From assembly GCF_014655715.1 (NCBI RefSeq), contig NZ_BNBM01000005.1, positions 186,001 to 250,000 of the forward strand: a stretch of DNA of 64,000 nt, read 5' to 3'. The position numbers were made by a program, and so were the translations under genes. The notes beneath the pieces were generated by a model. The model was not told the DNA's origin, did no database searches, and saw nothing but the letters and a program-made list of their open reading frames with translations. The stretch comes from Streptomyces lanatus (lineage in GTDB: Bacteria > Actinomycetota > Actinomycetes > Streptomycetales > Streptomycetaceae). Shown piece by piece: positions 15,728-24,060 of this stretch; the first letter of the stretch is position 1, and every line of letters starts with the position of its first letter.

Positions 15728-17503
15728 TCAGACGGCCCGGAGCACCGGGGCATCCGCCTCGTCGGATCCCCGCCGGGCCGTCCCCTCCAGCTCCAGCACC
15801 CACACCTCGTTGCCGCCCTCGCGCAGCACGGGCCCGGGGACGTACAGCGAGCGCTGCGGTCCGGCCGACCAGTAGCGGCCGAGAGCGAAGCCGTTGACCC
15901 ACACGAACCCCCGGGTCCAGCCAGGCAGCTCCAGCCGGGCGTCACCGGCTCCCCGCACCACGACGGTGCCCCGGTACAGCCCCGGTACCCCCTCCTCGGG
16001 CAACTCCCGCGACGCCACCTCGCGCACCCTCCCGACGTCGTCCAGCGCCTCCAGCCGCAGCCCACGCGCGCGTACGTCGTGCAGGAACTGCCGCTCGTGC
16101 AGCAGGCCCCCGGTGATCCCCTTGGGCTCGCCCAGGCGAGGCCCGTAGTTGACCCTCCCCAGGGACTCCACCCACAGCTCCACACGCGCGTACCCGGCGA
16201 CGGGCTCCTTGAGGCAGTCCTCGTCCTCGCCGAGCACCCCGGCCCGCTCGCCGTCGACGTACACCACGGCGAGGTCCCGCAGCCCGCGTACCGTCAGCGG
16301 ATACGGCTGCCGAGGCCCCGGCACCGTCACCGCGTAGCGCACCAGGCCACGCTCGACGCCCAGCTCCTCGAAGGTGGGCGGGACGGGACCGGACGTCTCC
16401 GGCCCGCCCAGCGCCTCCAGTACGGCGTCCAGGGGCGCCCAGGCGGTCAGCTCCACTCCGGCCGTGGCGCCCAACGCGGCGGGCGGGGAGGGGATTTCGG
16501 GCAGGGGCCCTTCGGCGTACTCGGCGAGGACCTCGCGGAAGGCCATGAACTTCGCCGTGGGGCGGCCGTACTCGTCGATCGGGGCGTCGTAGTCGTACGA
16601 CGTCACATCGGGCTCCAGGGGCCCGTCGTGCAGCGCGCCGCCGCCCCGGTTGGCGCCCGCCCAGCCGGCGAAGCTCGTGCCGCCGTGCGCCATGTACAGG
16701 TTGACCGAGGCCCCGCACTCCAGGATCTCCCGCAGGGCCTCCGCCGCGTCCCCGGCCTCCCGTACGGCGTGCTCGCCGCCCCAGTGGTCGAACCAGCCGC
16801 ACCAGAACTCCATGCACATCAACGGGCCCTGCGGGCGGTGCCGGCGCAGCGTCGCGAACGCCACGCGCGCGTGCGAGCCGAAGTTCACCGTCGCCAGGAC
16901 GCCCGGGACGGAGCCGCCGGTAAGCATGTGGTCCTCGGGGCCGTCCGAGGTGAACAGCGGGACCGTGACGCCGAGTTTACGCATCAGGCCGGTCAAGCGG
17001 TGCAGATACTCCGCGTCCGAGCCGTAGCTGCCGTACTCGTTCTCGACCTGCACCATGATCACCGGACCGCCGCAGTCGATCTGGCGGGGCACGATCTCGG
17101 GCAGCAGCTGCCCGAACCAGTTCGAGACGCGCTCCATATAGCGCTCGTCACGGGTACGCGCGCGTGCGCCCGCCTCGGCCGTCAGCCAGTAGGGCAGCCC
17201 GCCGTTCTCCCACTCGGCGCAGATGTACGGCCCCGGGCGCACGATCGCCCACAGCCCCGCCTCCCGGGCCGCGTCCAGGAACCGGCCGAGCGCGGCCACG
17301 TCCCGGAACCGCCCCGGCTCCGGCTCGTGCAGGTTCCACGGCACATACGTCTCCACGCAGTTGAGGCCCATCGCCCGCAGCATCCCCAGCCGGTGCCCCC
17401 ACTGCGCCTCGTGCACCCGGAAGTAGTGCAGCGCGCCGGACAGCAGCCGCACCGGCCGCCCGTCCAGCAGAAAGTCTTCGTCCCCCACCGCGAACTCGCT
17501 CAT
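15728..17503 (-). CDS. GH35 beta-galactosidase
   Basis: A 591-residue cytoplasmic glycosidase without a signal peptide. It is a TIM barrel with GH35 signatures: SGALHYFRVHEAQW, ETYVPWNLHEPEPG, RPGPYICAEWENGGLP. The acid/base Glu156 is in VQVENEYGSYG and the nucleophile Glu232 in CMEFWCGWFDHWGG. A C-terminal beta-sandwich domain (WVNGFALGRYW) follows, and the length is normal for bacterial GH35. It starts at the ATG at 17503, which faces an AraC-type regulator gene 88 bases away, so the regulator probably controls it. It should hydrolyse beta-galactosides imported from plant or other oligosaccharides. Confidence 0.93.
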   Translation of the reverse strand: MSEFAVGDEDFLLDGRPVRLLSGALHYFRVHEAQWGHRLGMLRAMGLNCVETYVPWNLHEPEPGRFRDVAALGRFLDAAREAGLWAIVRPGPYICAEWENGGLPYWLTAEAGARARTRDERYMERVSNWFGQLLPEIVPRQIDCGGPVIMVQVENEYGSYGSDAEYLHRLTGLMRKLGVTVPLFTSDGPEDHMLTGGSVPGVLATVNFGSHARVAFATLRRHRPQGPLMCMEFWCGWFDHWGGEHAVREAGDAAEALREILECGASVNLYMAHGGTSFAGWAGANRGGGALHDGPLEPDVTSYDYDAPIDEYGRPTAKFMAFREVLAEYAEGPLPEIPSPPAALGATAGVELTAWAPLDAVLEALGGPETSGPVPPTFEELGVERGLVRYAVTVPGPRQPYPLTVRGLRDLAVVYVDGERAGVLGEDEDCLKEPVAGYARVELWVESLGRVNYGPRLGEPKGITGGLLHERQFLHDVRARGLRLEALDDVGRVREVASRELPEEGVPGLYRGTVVVRGAGDARLELPGWTRGFVWVNGFALGRYWSAGPQRSLYVPGPVLREGGNEVWVLELEGTARRGSDEADAPVLRAV

Positions 17504-17591
17504 GCGCCCACCCTCGCCTCTGGCGCAGGTCAGGGTCCATGGACAAAGATCGGCGCTGCTTGGACCGAAGCGGCGGACGGGAGGCGCGGCC

Positions 17592-18479
17592 GTGTACCAC
17601 ACCTGGATGCGGTTCTTCACGCCCGGCCCCGCCCACCACCGCCTCGGCCTCGTCTGCCTCGGCGTCGGCCTCCAGTACGGCGCCCTGCCCACCGTCGGAC
17701 CCCGCGTCCTGGACCACCATGTCGCCGTCGTGATCAGCACCGGCAGCGGCTGGTACGCCGACCCCGACGGGCGCCGTACGCCCGTCACCGCGCCCGCGCT
17801 GCTGTGGCTCACCCCCGGCGTCCCGCACCACTACGCGCCCGACCCCGGCACCGGCTGGGACGAGGGCTTCGTCGACTTCGCCGGGCCCGCCACCGCCTCG
17901 TACACCGAACTCGGCTACATCGAGCCGGACCGCCCCGTCGTGCCCCTCTCCGACGCCGCCACCCCGCGTGCCGTCATCGGGCGCATGGCCCGCGCCGCGC
18001 GCCGCGACAACCCTCTCCTGGAGGTCGAGACCGGCGCCGCCGTCCACGAACTCCTCGTCGCCCTGCGACGCGCGCGTGCCGACCTCGCACCGGACGGCGA
18101 CCTCGTCCTCAAGGCCCTCGCCCGCGACGCCTGTCTGCCGCTGAGCGTCGCCGACCACGCCGCCCGGCACGGCATGACCCCCGCCGAACTGCGCACGGCC
18201 GTCCGCAGAGGCGCCGGATGCAGCCCCAAGGACTATCTGCTCGGCATCCGCCTGGGCCGCGCCAAGGAGCTGCTCGCCGCCACCGACCTGCCCGTCGGCG
18301 CCGTCGCCCGCCGTGTGGGCTACGACGACCCCGCCTACTTCTCCCGCCTGTTCACCCGCCGCGTCGGCATGGCACCGGTCCGCTTCCGCGCCCAGCAGGG
18401 CCGCAGCGTGCCCGGCGGCTGGAGCAACCAGGTCCCCGATCCCGGCGACCCACCCGTGATCGAACGGACGATCACCTGA
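17592..18479 (+). CDS. AraC-family transcriptional regulator
   Basis: A 295-residue regulator: an N-terminal cupin-like sugar-binding region (STGSGWYADPDGRR, LTPGVPHHYAPDPGTGWDEGFVDFAG) and a C-terminal double helix-turn-helix (SVADHAARHGMTPAELRTAV; the second helix pair ending GYDDPAYFSRLFTRRVGMAP). The most likely start is the GTG at 17592 after gggaggcgcggcc, with an ATG at 17607 as alternative. It is divergent from the GH35 beta-galactosidase and is the obvious candidate for its sugar-responsive regulator. Confidence 0.88.
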   Translation: MYHTWMRFFTPGPAHHRLGLVCLGVGLQYGALPTVGPRVLDHHVAVVISTGSGWYADPDGRRTPVTAPALLWLTPGVPHHYAPDPGTGWDEGFVDFAGPATASYTELGYIEPDRPVVPLSDAATPRAVIGRMARAARRDNPLLEVETGAAVHELLVALRRARADLAPDGDLVLKALARDACLPLSVADHAARHGMTPAELRTAVRRGAGCSPKDYLLGIRLGRAKELLAATDLPVGAVARRVGYDDPAYFSRLFTRRVGMAPVRFRAQQGRSVPGGWSNQVPDPGDPPVIERTIT

Positions 18480-18503
18480 GGCGGCCCCGTAGGCTGAACC
18501 CCC

Positions 18504-18851
18504 ATGACCAGCAACACGTCCCCAGGCGACGTCGACCCCGCCGTCCGCGAGGAGCTCGCCCGGCTGCGCGACAGCATCGACAACATCGACGCGGCCGTCG
18601 TCCACATGCTCGCCGAACGCTTCAAGTGCACCCAGCAGGTAGGCCACCTCAAGGCCCGGCACCAGCTCCCGCCCGCCGACCAGGCCCGCGAGGCCCGCCA
18701 GATCGCCCGGCTGCGCAGCCTCGCCGAGAACGCCAAACTCGACCCGGCGTTCGCCGAGAAGTTCCTGAACTTCATCATCGCCGAGGTGATCCGGCACCAC
18801 GAGTCCATCGCCGAGGACGCCGTCAACGGCTCTGCGCCCACGGCGAACTGA
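18504..18851 (+). CDS. Chorismate mutase, AroQ type
   Basis: A 115-residue all-helical AroQ-fold chorismate mutase, which converts chorismate to prephenate for Phe/Tyr synthesis. The conserved line-up is present: RLRDSIDNIDAAVVHMLAERF, the Lys of VGHLKARHQLPP, and RQIARLRSLAE followed by FAEKFLNFIIAEVIRHHE. There is no signal peptide, so it is cytosolic and monofunctional. No ribosome site precedes the ATG. A -10-like TAGGCT ends eight bases upstream, suggesting a leaderless transcript. It lies 24 bases downstream of the AraC gene but appears to have its own promoter. Confidence 0.88.
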   Translation: MTSNTSPGDVDPAVREELARLRDSIDNIDAAVVHMLAERFKCTQQVGHLKARHQLPPADQAREARQIARLRSLAENAKLDPAFAEKFLNFIIAEVIRHHESIAEDAVNGSAPTAN

Positions 18852-18990
18852 CGCCTACTGGCCCTCCCGAGGGAGTGACACCACGCCCCGCGCGGGGCAT
18901 GCTGCGCTGTGCACTCCATGCCAACAGACATGCACTCCCCGTCAGCGCCCGGACATATCCTGAATGTCCATGCGGGAGGGACGTCGGGCC

Positions 18991-19536
18991 ATGCCGTCGG
19001 ATGCCAAGATCCTCATCGTCGACGACCACGAGGAAACGCTGTACGCCCTGGAGAGCGCCCTGGCCCCGCTGGGCTACCGGCTGGCCCGCGCCACCAGCGG
19101 TGACGAGGCGCTCAAGCAGGTGCTGCGCGGACAGGTCGGCCTTCTGCTCCTGGACGTCCGGATGCCCGGCGTCAGCGGGCTGGACGTGGTGCGGTACATG
19201 AGGCGCGTGGAGCAGACCCAGAACATACCGGTCATCCTGCTCACCGGATTCGGCGCTGACCACGAACTGACCGCCACCGCCTTCGGACTCGGCGTCGCCG
19301 ACCTGGTCATGAAGCCCACCGACCCCTGGGCACTGCGCACCAAGGTCCGCTACCTGTACGACGCCTACCAGCGCCACCGCGCCCTGGAGGAGGAGGTCCG
19401 CGAGCTGCGCGCCCTGGTCAAGGGCCCGGCCGAGGCACACGAACCCCACCCACGCCCGGCCCTGCCCCACCCGGACGCCCGCGTTCCGCCGCAGCGCGAC
19501 AGCCCGGCCGCGACCTCGGCCAACGACCGGACGTGA
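18991..19536 (+). CDS. Receiver-domain protein (orphan response regulator)
   Basis: About 181 residues: one CheY-like receiver (KILIVDDHEETLYAL, phospho-acceptor Asp in LLLLDVRMPG, Thr in LLTGFG, Lys in VMKPTD), then a coiled-coil stretch (YDAYQRHRALEEEVRELRALV) and a disordered Pro/His-rich tail. No DNA-binding or enzymatic output domain is seen, so signal output is probably by protein interaction through the coiled coil. No histidine kinase gene is adjacent. The ATG at 18991 has GGAGGG ten bases upstream. ATGs at 18964 and 18970 are in frame but lack a ribosome site. Confidence 0.82.
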   Translation: MPSDAKILIVDDHEETLYALESALAPLGYRLARATSGDEALKQVLRGQVGLLLLDVRMPGVSGLDVVRYMRRVEQTQNIPVILLTGFGADHELTATAFGLGVADLVMKPTDPWALRTKVRYLYDAYQRHRALEEEVRELRALVKGPAEAHEPHPRPALPHPDARVPPQRDSPAATSANDRT

Positions 19537-19660
19537 CACCCTCCGACACCCGGCACGACAGCGGTCGCGAACCGGACATGACGCCCGCAAAGAACCGGAC
19601 ATAGTACGCGTAGTGATCCGCCTCTGTGCCTTGTCAGTGCCATCAGGCAGCATGTCCTGC

Positions 19661-22165
19661 ATGTCCGTACTCACGCGCGACGAAGCGCAGACCCGTGCCC
19701 GACTCCTCGACATCCGTCGCTACACGATCGAACTCGATCTGACGACCGGGGACGAGACCTTCGACTCCCGTACCGTCATCGAGTTCACCGCGCACACCGA
19801 CGCGGACACCTTCGTCGAGGTCAAGCCGGCCGAGCTGCGCTCCGTCACGCTGGACGGACAACCCCTGGACCCGGAGACCCTGGACGGCACCAGGCTGCCC
19901 CTGAAGAACCTCACCGCGGGCGAGCACGAACTGCGCGTCGACGCGGCCATGCGCTACTCCCGCACCGGCGAGGGCATGCACCGCTTCACCGACCCCACCG
20001 ACGGCGAGACGTACCTCTACACCCAGCTGGCCATGGACGACTGCAAGCAGGTCTTCCCCGCCTTCGACCAGCCCGACCTCAAGGCCGTCTTCGACCTCTC
20101 CGTCACCGCCCCCGAAGGCTGGACCGTCCTCGCCAACGGCGTCACCGAGCACCTCGGCGAAGGCCGCTGGCGGGCCGCGACCACCCCGCTGATCTCCACC
20201 TACCTCGTCGCCGTCGCCGCCGGCCCCTGGCACTCGGTGCGCACCGAACACCGCGGACTGCCCTTCGGCCTCCACTGCCGCCGCTCCCTGGCCCCCCACC
20301 TGGACGCGGACGCCGACGAACTGTTCCAGGTCACCCGGCAGTGCTTCGACCGCTTCCACGAGAAGTTCGACGAGCCCTACCCCTTCGACTCCTACGACCA
20401 GGCGTTCGTCCCCGAGTTCAACGCCGGCGCCATGGAGAACCCCGGCCTGGTCACCTTCCGCGACGAGTTCGTCTACCGCTCCGCCGTCACCGACACCGAG
20501 CGGCAGACCCGCGCCATGGTCATCGCCCACGAGATGGCCCACATGTGGTTCGGCGACCTCGTCACCCTGCGCTGGTGGGACGACATCTGGCTGAACGAGT
20601 CCTTCGCCGAGTACATGGGCTACCAGATCTGCGCCGAGGCCACCCGCTTCACCGACACCTGGGTCGACTTCGGCATCGCCCGCAAGGCCTGGGGCTACGA
20701 CGCCGACCAGCGCCCCTCCACCCACCCGGTGGCCCCCGAGGGCGTCGAGGACACGGCCTCCGCGATGCTCAACTTCGACGGCATCTCCTACGCCAAGGGC
20801 GCCTCCGCGCTGCGCCAACTCGTGACCTGGCTCGGCGAGAAGGACTTCCTCGCCGGCATCAACACCCACTTCGCCCGCCACAAGTTCGCCAACGCCACGC
20901 TCGCCGACTTCATCGACTCCCTCGCCTCCGCCACCGAACGCGACGTCCACGCCTGGGCCGACAGCTGGCTGCGCACCACCGGCGTCGACACCCTCACCCC
21001 GTCCGTCGCACCCGGCGACAACGGCACGTACACCCTCTCCGTCGACCGGTCCGGCGGCCGCCCGCACCGCATCGCCGTCGGCCTGTACGACCAGGACCTC
21101 GGCGACGACGAGGGCCACCTCACCCTGCGCGAGCGCATCGACCTCGACGTCCCGCAGACCGACCCGCAGCCCATCGGCAAGCGCCCGGCCCTGCTGCTGC
21201 TCAACGACGGCGACCTGACGTACGCCAAGGTCCGTTTCGACGCCGGCTCCTTCGAGACCGTCCGCAAGAGCCTCGACGGACTGCCCGACCCGCTCACCCG
21301 CGCGGTCGTCTGGAACGCCCTGCGGGACGCCGTCCGGGACGGCGAACTGGCCGCCACCGCCTATCTGGAGGCCGCCCGCGCCCACCTCCCGCGCGAGACC
21401 GACCTCGCCGTCGTGCAGGGCGTCCTCGCCTTCGCCGCCGCCCAGGTCGCCGACCGCTACCTCCCCGCCGAGGAGCGCCCCGCCGCCCTGGCCACCCTCT
21501 CCTCCCTGTGCCGCGACCTCATCCGCCGCACCGAGGACGGCGACAACCCCGGCCTGCGCCTGATCGCCGTACGCCACTTCATCGATGTCGCCGCCCACCC
21601 CGACACCATCGCCGCCTGGCTTTCCGACGGCACCGTGCCCGGCGGGCCCGAGCTCGACCCCGAGCTGCGCTGGCGCGTGCTGGGCCGGCTCGCCGTGCTC
21701 GGCGCCGTCGACGAGGCCGCCATCGCCGCCGAGTTGGAGCGCGACCCCAGCGCCACCGGCCAGGAGGGCGCCGCCCGCTGCCGGGCCGCGCTGCCCGACG
21801 AGGGCGCCAAGGCGCGGGCCTGGGAGGCCATGTTCACCACCGACGACAGCGCCGACCTGTCCAACTACCTGTTCACCGCCACCGCCCAGGGCTTCTGGCA
21901 GCCCGAACAGGCTGATCTCGTACGGCAGTACGTGCCGCGCTACTACAAGGGCGCCGTCGCCCTGGCCGCCCGCCGCGGCCCCGCCATCGGCGACGCCGCC
22001 GGCCGCTACGCCTTCCCCGCGTCCGCCGTCGACGCCGACGCACTGCGCCTGGGCGAGGAGTGCCTGCGCGACGACGAGCCGATCCCGGCCCTGCGGCGCA
22101 GGCTGGCCGACCAACTCGACGACCTGGCACGGGCGTTGAAGGTGCGGGAGGGTCGGCAGGGCTAG
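19661..22165 (+). CDS. pepN: Aminopeptidase N (M1 family)
   Basis: An 834-residue zinc aminopeptidase that removes N-terminal residues from peptides in the cytoplasm. An N-terminal beta-saddle leads to the exopeptidase signature GAMEN (in NAGAMENPGLVTF) and the zinc site HEMAHMWFGDLVTLRWWDDIWLNE split over two segments (HEMAH plus the distal Glu in LNESFAEY). The C-terminal helical ERAP-like domain runs from about residue 500. The start MSVLTRDEAQTRA at 19661 matches the usual actinobacterial PepN beginning. Upstream in-frame ATGs at 19652 and earlier would add an atypical tail. It is followed by a strong hairpin terminator, so it is probably monocistronic. Confidence 0.95.
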   Translation: MSVLTRDEAQTRARLLDIRRYTIELDLTTGDETFDSRTVIEFTAHTDADTFVEVKPAELRSVTLDGQPLDPETLDGTRLPLKNLTAGEHELRVDAAMRYSRTGEGMHRFTDPTDGETYLYTQLAMDDCKQVFPAFDQPDLKAVFDLSVTAPEGWTVLANGVTEHLGEGRWRAATTPLISTYLVAVAAGPWHSVRTEHRGLPFGLHCRRSLAPHLDADADELFQVTRQCFDRFHEKFDEPYPFDSYDQAFVPEFNAGAMENPGLVTFRDEFVYRSAVTDTERQTRAMVIAHEMAHMWFGDLVTLRWWDDIWLNESFAEYMGYQICAEATRFTDTWVDFGIARKAWGYDADQRPSTHPVAPEGVEDTASAMLNFDGISYAKGASALRQLVTWLGEKDFLAGINTHFARHKFANATLADFIDSLASATERDVHAWADSWLRTTGVDTLTPSVAPGDNGTYTLSVDRSGGRPHRIAVGLYDQDLGDDEGHLTLRERIDLDVPQTDPQPIGKRPALLLLNDGDLTYAKVRFDAGSFETVRKSLDGLPDPLTRAVVWNALRDAVRDGELAATAYLEAARAHLPRETDLAVVQGVLAFAAAQVADRYLPAEERPAALATLSSLCRDLIRRTEDGDNPGLRLIAVRHFIDVAAHPDTIAAWLSDGTVPGGPELDPELRWRVLGRLAVLGAVDEAAIAAELERDPSATGQEGAARCRAALPDEGAKARAWEAMFTTDDSADLSNYLFTATAQGFWQPEQADLVRQYVPRYYKGAVALAARRGPAIGDAAGRYAFPASAVDADALRLGEECLRDDEPIPALRRRLADQLDDLARALKVREGRQG

Positions 22166-22171
22166 TACTTC

Positions 22172-22213
22172 CGGAGTAGGGGGCACCGGACGTTCCGGTC
22201 GCCCCCTACTCCG
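22172..22213 (+). terminator. Hairpin terminator of pepN
   Basis: Seven bases after the pepN stop, CGGAGTAGGGGGC/ACCGGA pairs with TCCGGT/GCCCCCTACTCCG around a three-base loop, with one bulged base. The roughly 19-bp stem without a T-run is typical of Streptomyces. Confidence 0.85.
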
Positions 22214-22252
22214 CCGAACGCGGCACACGGCATCCGACACGCTTTCCCCGCA

Positions 22253-22270
22253 CGAAAGTACCCACTTTCG
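22253..22270. promoter_or_regulatory. Inverted repeat upstream of the decarboxylase gene
   Basis: CGAAAGT-ACCC-ACTTTCG has perfect 7-bp arms and lies 87 bases before the decarboxylase ATG, in the 143 bases between the pepN terminator and that gene. It is a good candidate operator. It does not look like the DmdR iron box (TTAGGTTAGGCTAACCTAA-like) expected for siderophore genes. Confidence 0.4.
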
Positions 22271-22356
22271 GGTTCCGATCATTGGGCTTTTCGGGCGCCA
22301 TCGTGCATCCGGGTACAAGCTGGAAGTCCCTCTTGCCCAGCGCCCGGGAGGACACG

Positions 22357-24060
22357 ATGAGCACGCCGTCGCTCGCGTCAGGCCCTGATGGTCCCCACGC
22401 CCTGCGGCCCTTGCTCGACACCGTCCTCGACGCGCTGGACGCGGGCGCGCGGGCCCGTGGGGGCCCACTGCCCTCGGGCGGCCCGGACGCGGTGGCCGCG
22501 CGCGTGCGGGCCGCGGTCGGGGACGTACTGCCCGACCAGGGCGACCCGAACGCCCTCCACACCGTCGTCCGAGCACTCGCCGAAGCCGCCGCCGACCCCG
22601 CGGACCCCTTCTGCACCGCCCACCTCCACTGCCCACCCCTCGCCGTCGCCACCGCCGCCGACCTGGCGGTCTCCGCCCTCAACCCGTCACTGGACTCCTG
22701 GGACCAGGCACCGGGCGCGTCGGAGCTGGAGGCGCTGGTGACGGGGGCGTTGGCGCGGGAGGTGTTCGGGCGGGGGGTGGCCGTGCGGGGGGTGTTCGGT
22801 GGAGAGGCGTCCGCGCGGGAAGCAGCCATGCGGGAGGTGTTCGGCGGGGAGGTGTCCTCGCGGGAGGGGGCCGAGGCGGGAGCCGTACGGGAGGTGGCCG
22901 ACAGGGGCGGCGCGTCCGCGCGGGAGGTGTCCGGCGAGGCCGTGGCGCCAGGGCGGGCGGCGTCGGCCGACAAGACGGCAGCCTCCGCCAATGAGACAGC
23001 CGAGGGGGCGGCAGCTTCCGCTGACAGGCCAGCTGACAGGACGGCCGTTGCCGCCAACGAGCCGTCCGGCGAGACGGGTCTGCGGGCCCCCAGAAGGCGC
23101 ATCCGCCCCCGACCCCCCTCCGCCCTGATCACCACCGGCGGCACCGAATCCAATCAACTCGCCCTCCTCCTCGCCCGAGAAGCACACGGCGCAGGCGTCC
23201 GGCTCGTGCACGGCGCCAACGCGCACCACTCGCTGCCCCGTGCCGCCTGGCTGCTCGGGTTGGCCGAGCCCGTGGTGGTGCCCGCCCCGGCCGGCGCCCT
23301 GGACCCCGCCGCACTGGACGAGGCCCTCACGGAGCTGACCGGCCCCCACCTCGTCGTCGCCACCGTCGGCACCACCGACGCCGGGATCATCGACCCCCTC
23401 CCCGAGATCGCCGCCCTCTGCGCGGCCCACGGCGCCCGGCTCCACGTGGACGCCGCCTACGGCGGGGGCCTGCTCTTCAGCGGCCGGTACCGCGACCGGC
23501 TGACCGGTCTCGCCGCCGCCGACACCGTCACCCTGGACCTGCACAAGTTCGGCTGGCAGCCGGTCGCCGCGGGCCTCCTAGCCGTCCGTGACCCCGCCGA
23601 CCTGGCCGTACTGCACCACCACGCCGAGTACCTCAACGCCGACGACGACACCGAGGCGGGCCTGCCCGATCTGCTGGGCCGCTCCCTGCGCACCAGCCGC
23701 CGGCCCGACGTCCTCAAGATCGCCGTCACCCTCAAGACCCTGGGCCGCAGCGGCCTCGGCCGACTGGTCGAGCAGGTCTGCGACAGCGCCCACGAGTTCG
23801 CCGCCCTCGTCCACGAGCACCCCGGCTTCGAGCTCTACGACCGGCCCACCCTCAGCACGGTCCTGTTCCGGCCCGCACACGCCACCGACGACGCCGTCGC
23901 CGCCGTACGCCGAAGGCTCCTCACCGACGGCCGCGCCGTCCTGGGCCGGGCCCGCATAGACGGCCGCCTGTGGCTGAAGGCCACCCTCCTCAACCCCCAC
24001 ACGCGCCCGGACGACCTGGCCGCCCTCCTGAAACTGGTGGAAGGAAACACCCCCGGATGA
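22357..24060 (+). CDS. PLP-dependent group II decarboxylase (DesA-like) with a repeat-rich insertion
   Basis: A 567-residue pyridoxal-phosphate decarboxylase of the lysine/ornithine/diaminobutyrate group. It shows the cofactor-stacking His (HGANAHHSLPRAAW), the PLP-nitrogen Asp (LHVDAAYGGG) and the Schiff-base Lys (DLHKFGWQPVAAG). Residues about 135-250 are a low-complexity Gly/Ala/Glu/Arg insertion with repeated REVFGGE-like units, placed between the N-terminal domain and TTGGTESNQLALLL. The family normally has only a short linker there. It starts after cgggaggacacg and overlaps the next gene by 4 bases (ATGA). With the following N-hydroxylase it resembles desAB, which makes N-hydroxycadaverine for desferrioxamine. 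The acyltransferase and NIS synthetase genes are absent here. Confidence 0.85.
   Translation: MSTPSLASGPDGPHALRPLLDTVLDALDAGARARGGPLPSGGPDAVAARVRAAVGDVLPDQGDPNALHTVVRALAEAAADPADPFCTAHLHCPPLAVATAADLAVSALNPSLDSWDQAPGASELEALVTGALAREVFGRGVAVRGVFGGEASAREAAMREVFGGEVSSREGAEAGAVREVADRGGASAREVSGEAVAPGRAASADKTAASANETAEGAAASADRPADRTAVAANEPSGETGLRAPRRRIRPRPPSALITTGGTESNQLALLLAREAHGAGVRLVHGANAHHSLPRAAWLLGLAEPVVVPAPAGALDPAALDEALTELTGPHLVVATVGTTDAGIIDPLPEIAALCAAHGARLHVDAAYGGGLLFSGRYRDRLTGLAAADTVTLDLHKFGWQPVAAGLLAVRDPADLAVLHHHAEYLNADDDTEAGLPDLLGRSLRTSRRPDVLKIAVTLKTLGRSGLGRLVEQVCDSAHEFAALVHEHPGFELYDRPTLSTVLFRPAHATDDAVAAVRRRLLTDGRAVLGRARIDGRLWLKATLLNPHTRPDDLAALLKLVEGNTPG
22755..22950. repeat. Imperfect repeat tract inside the decarboxylase gene
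   Basis: Several diverged copies of a CGGGAGGTGTTCGG-type unit occur (near 22755, 22785, 22831 and, shortened, 22920). They encode the REVFGRG / RGVFGGE / REVFGGE / REVSGE series. The frame stays open through the whole tract. Confidence 0.7.

Noticed and set aside
16079..19201. Plus-strand open frame of 1040 codons running antisense to the beta-galactosidase and across the AraC and chorismate mutase genes
   Set aside because: Arg/Pro/Gly-rich shadow frame caused by high GC; real genes with clear motifs occupy both strands beneath it.
22166..22356. DmdR iron box upstream of the siderophore-type pair
   Set aside because: No TTAGGTTAGGCTAACCTAA-like sequence is present; only the CGAAAGT inverted repeat and the pepN terminator are visible.
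19643..22636. Minus-strand open frame of 997 codons opposite pepN
   Set aside because: Val/Gly-rich antisense shadow of a well-defined aminopeptidase; no domain, no ribosome site.
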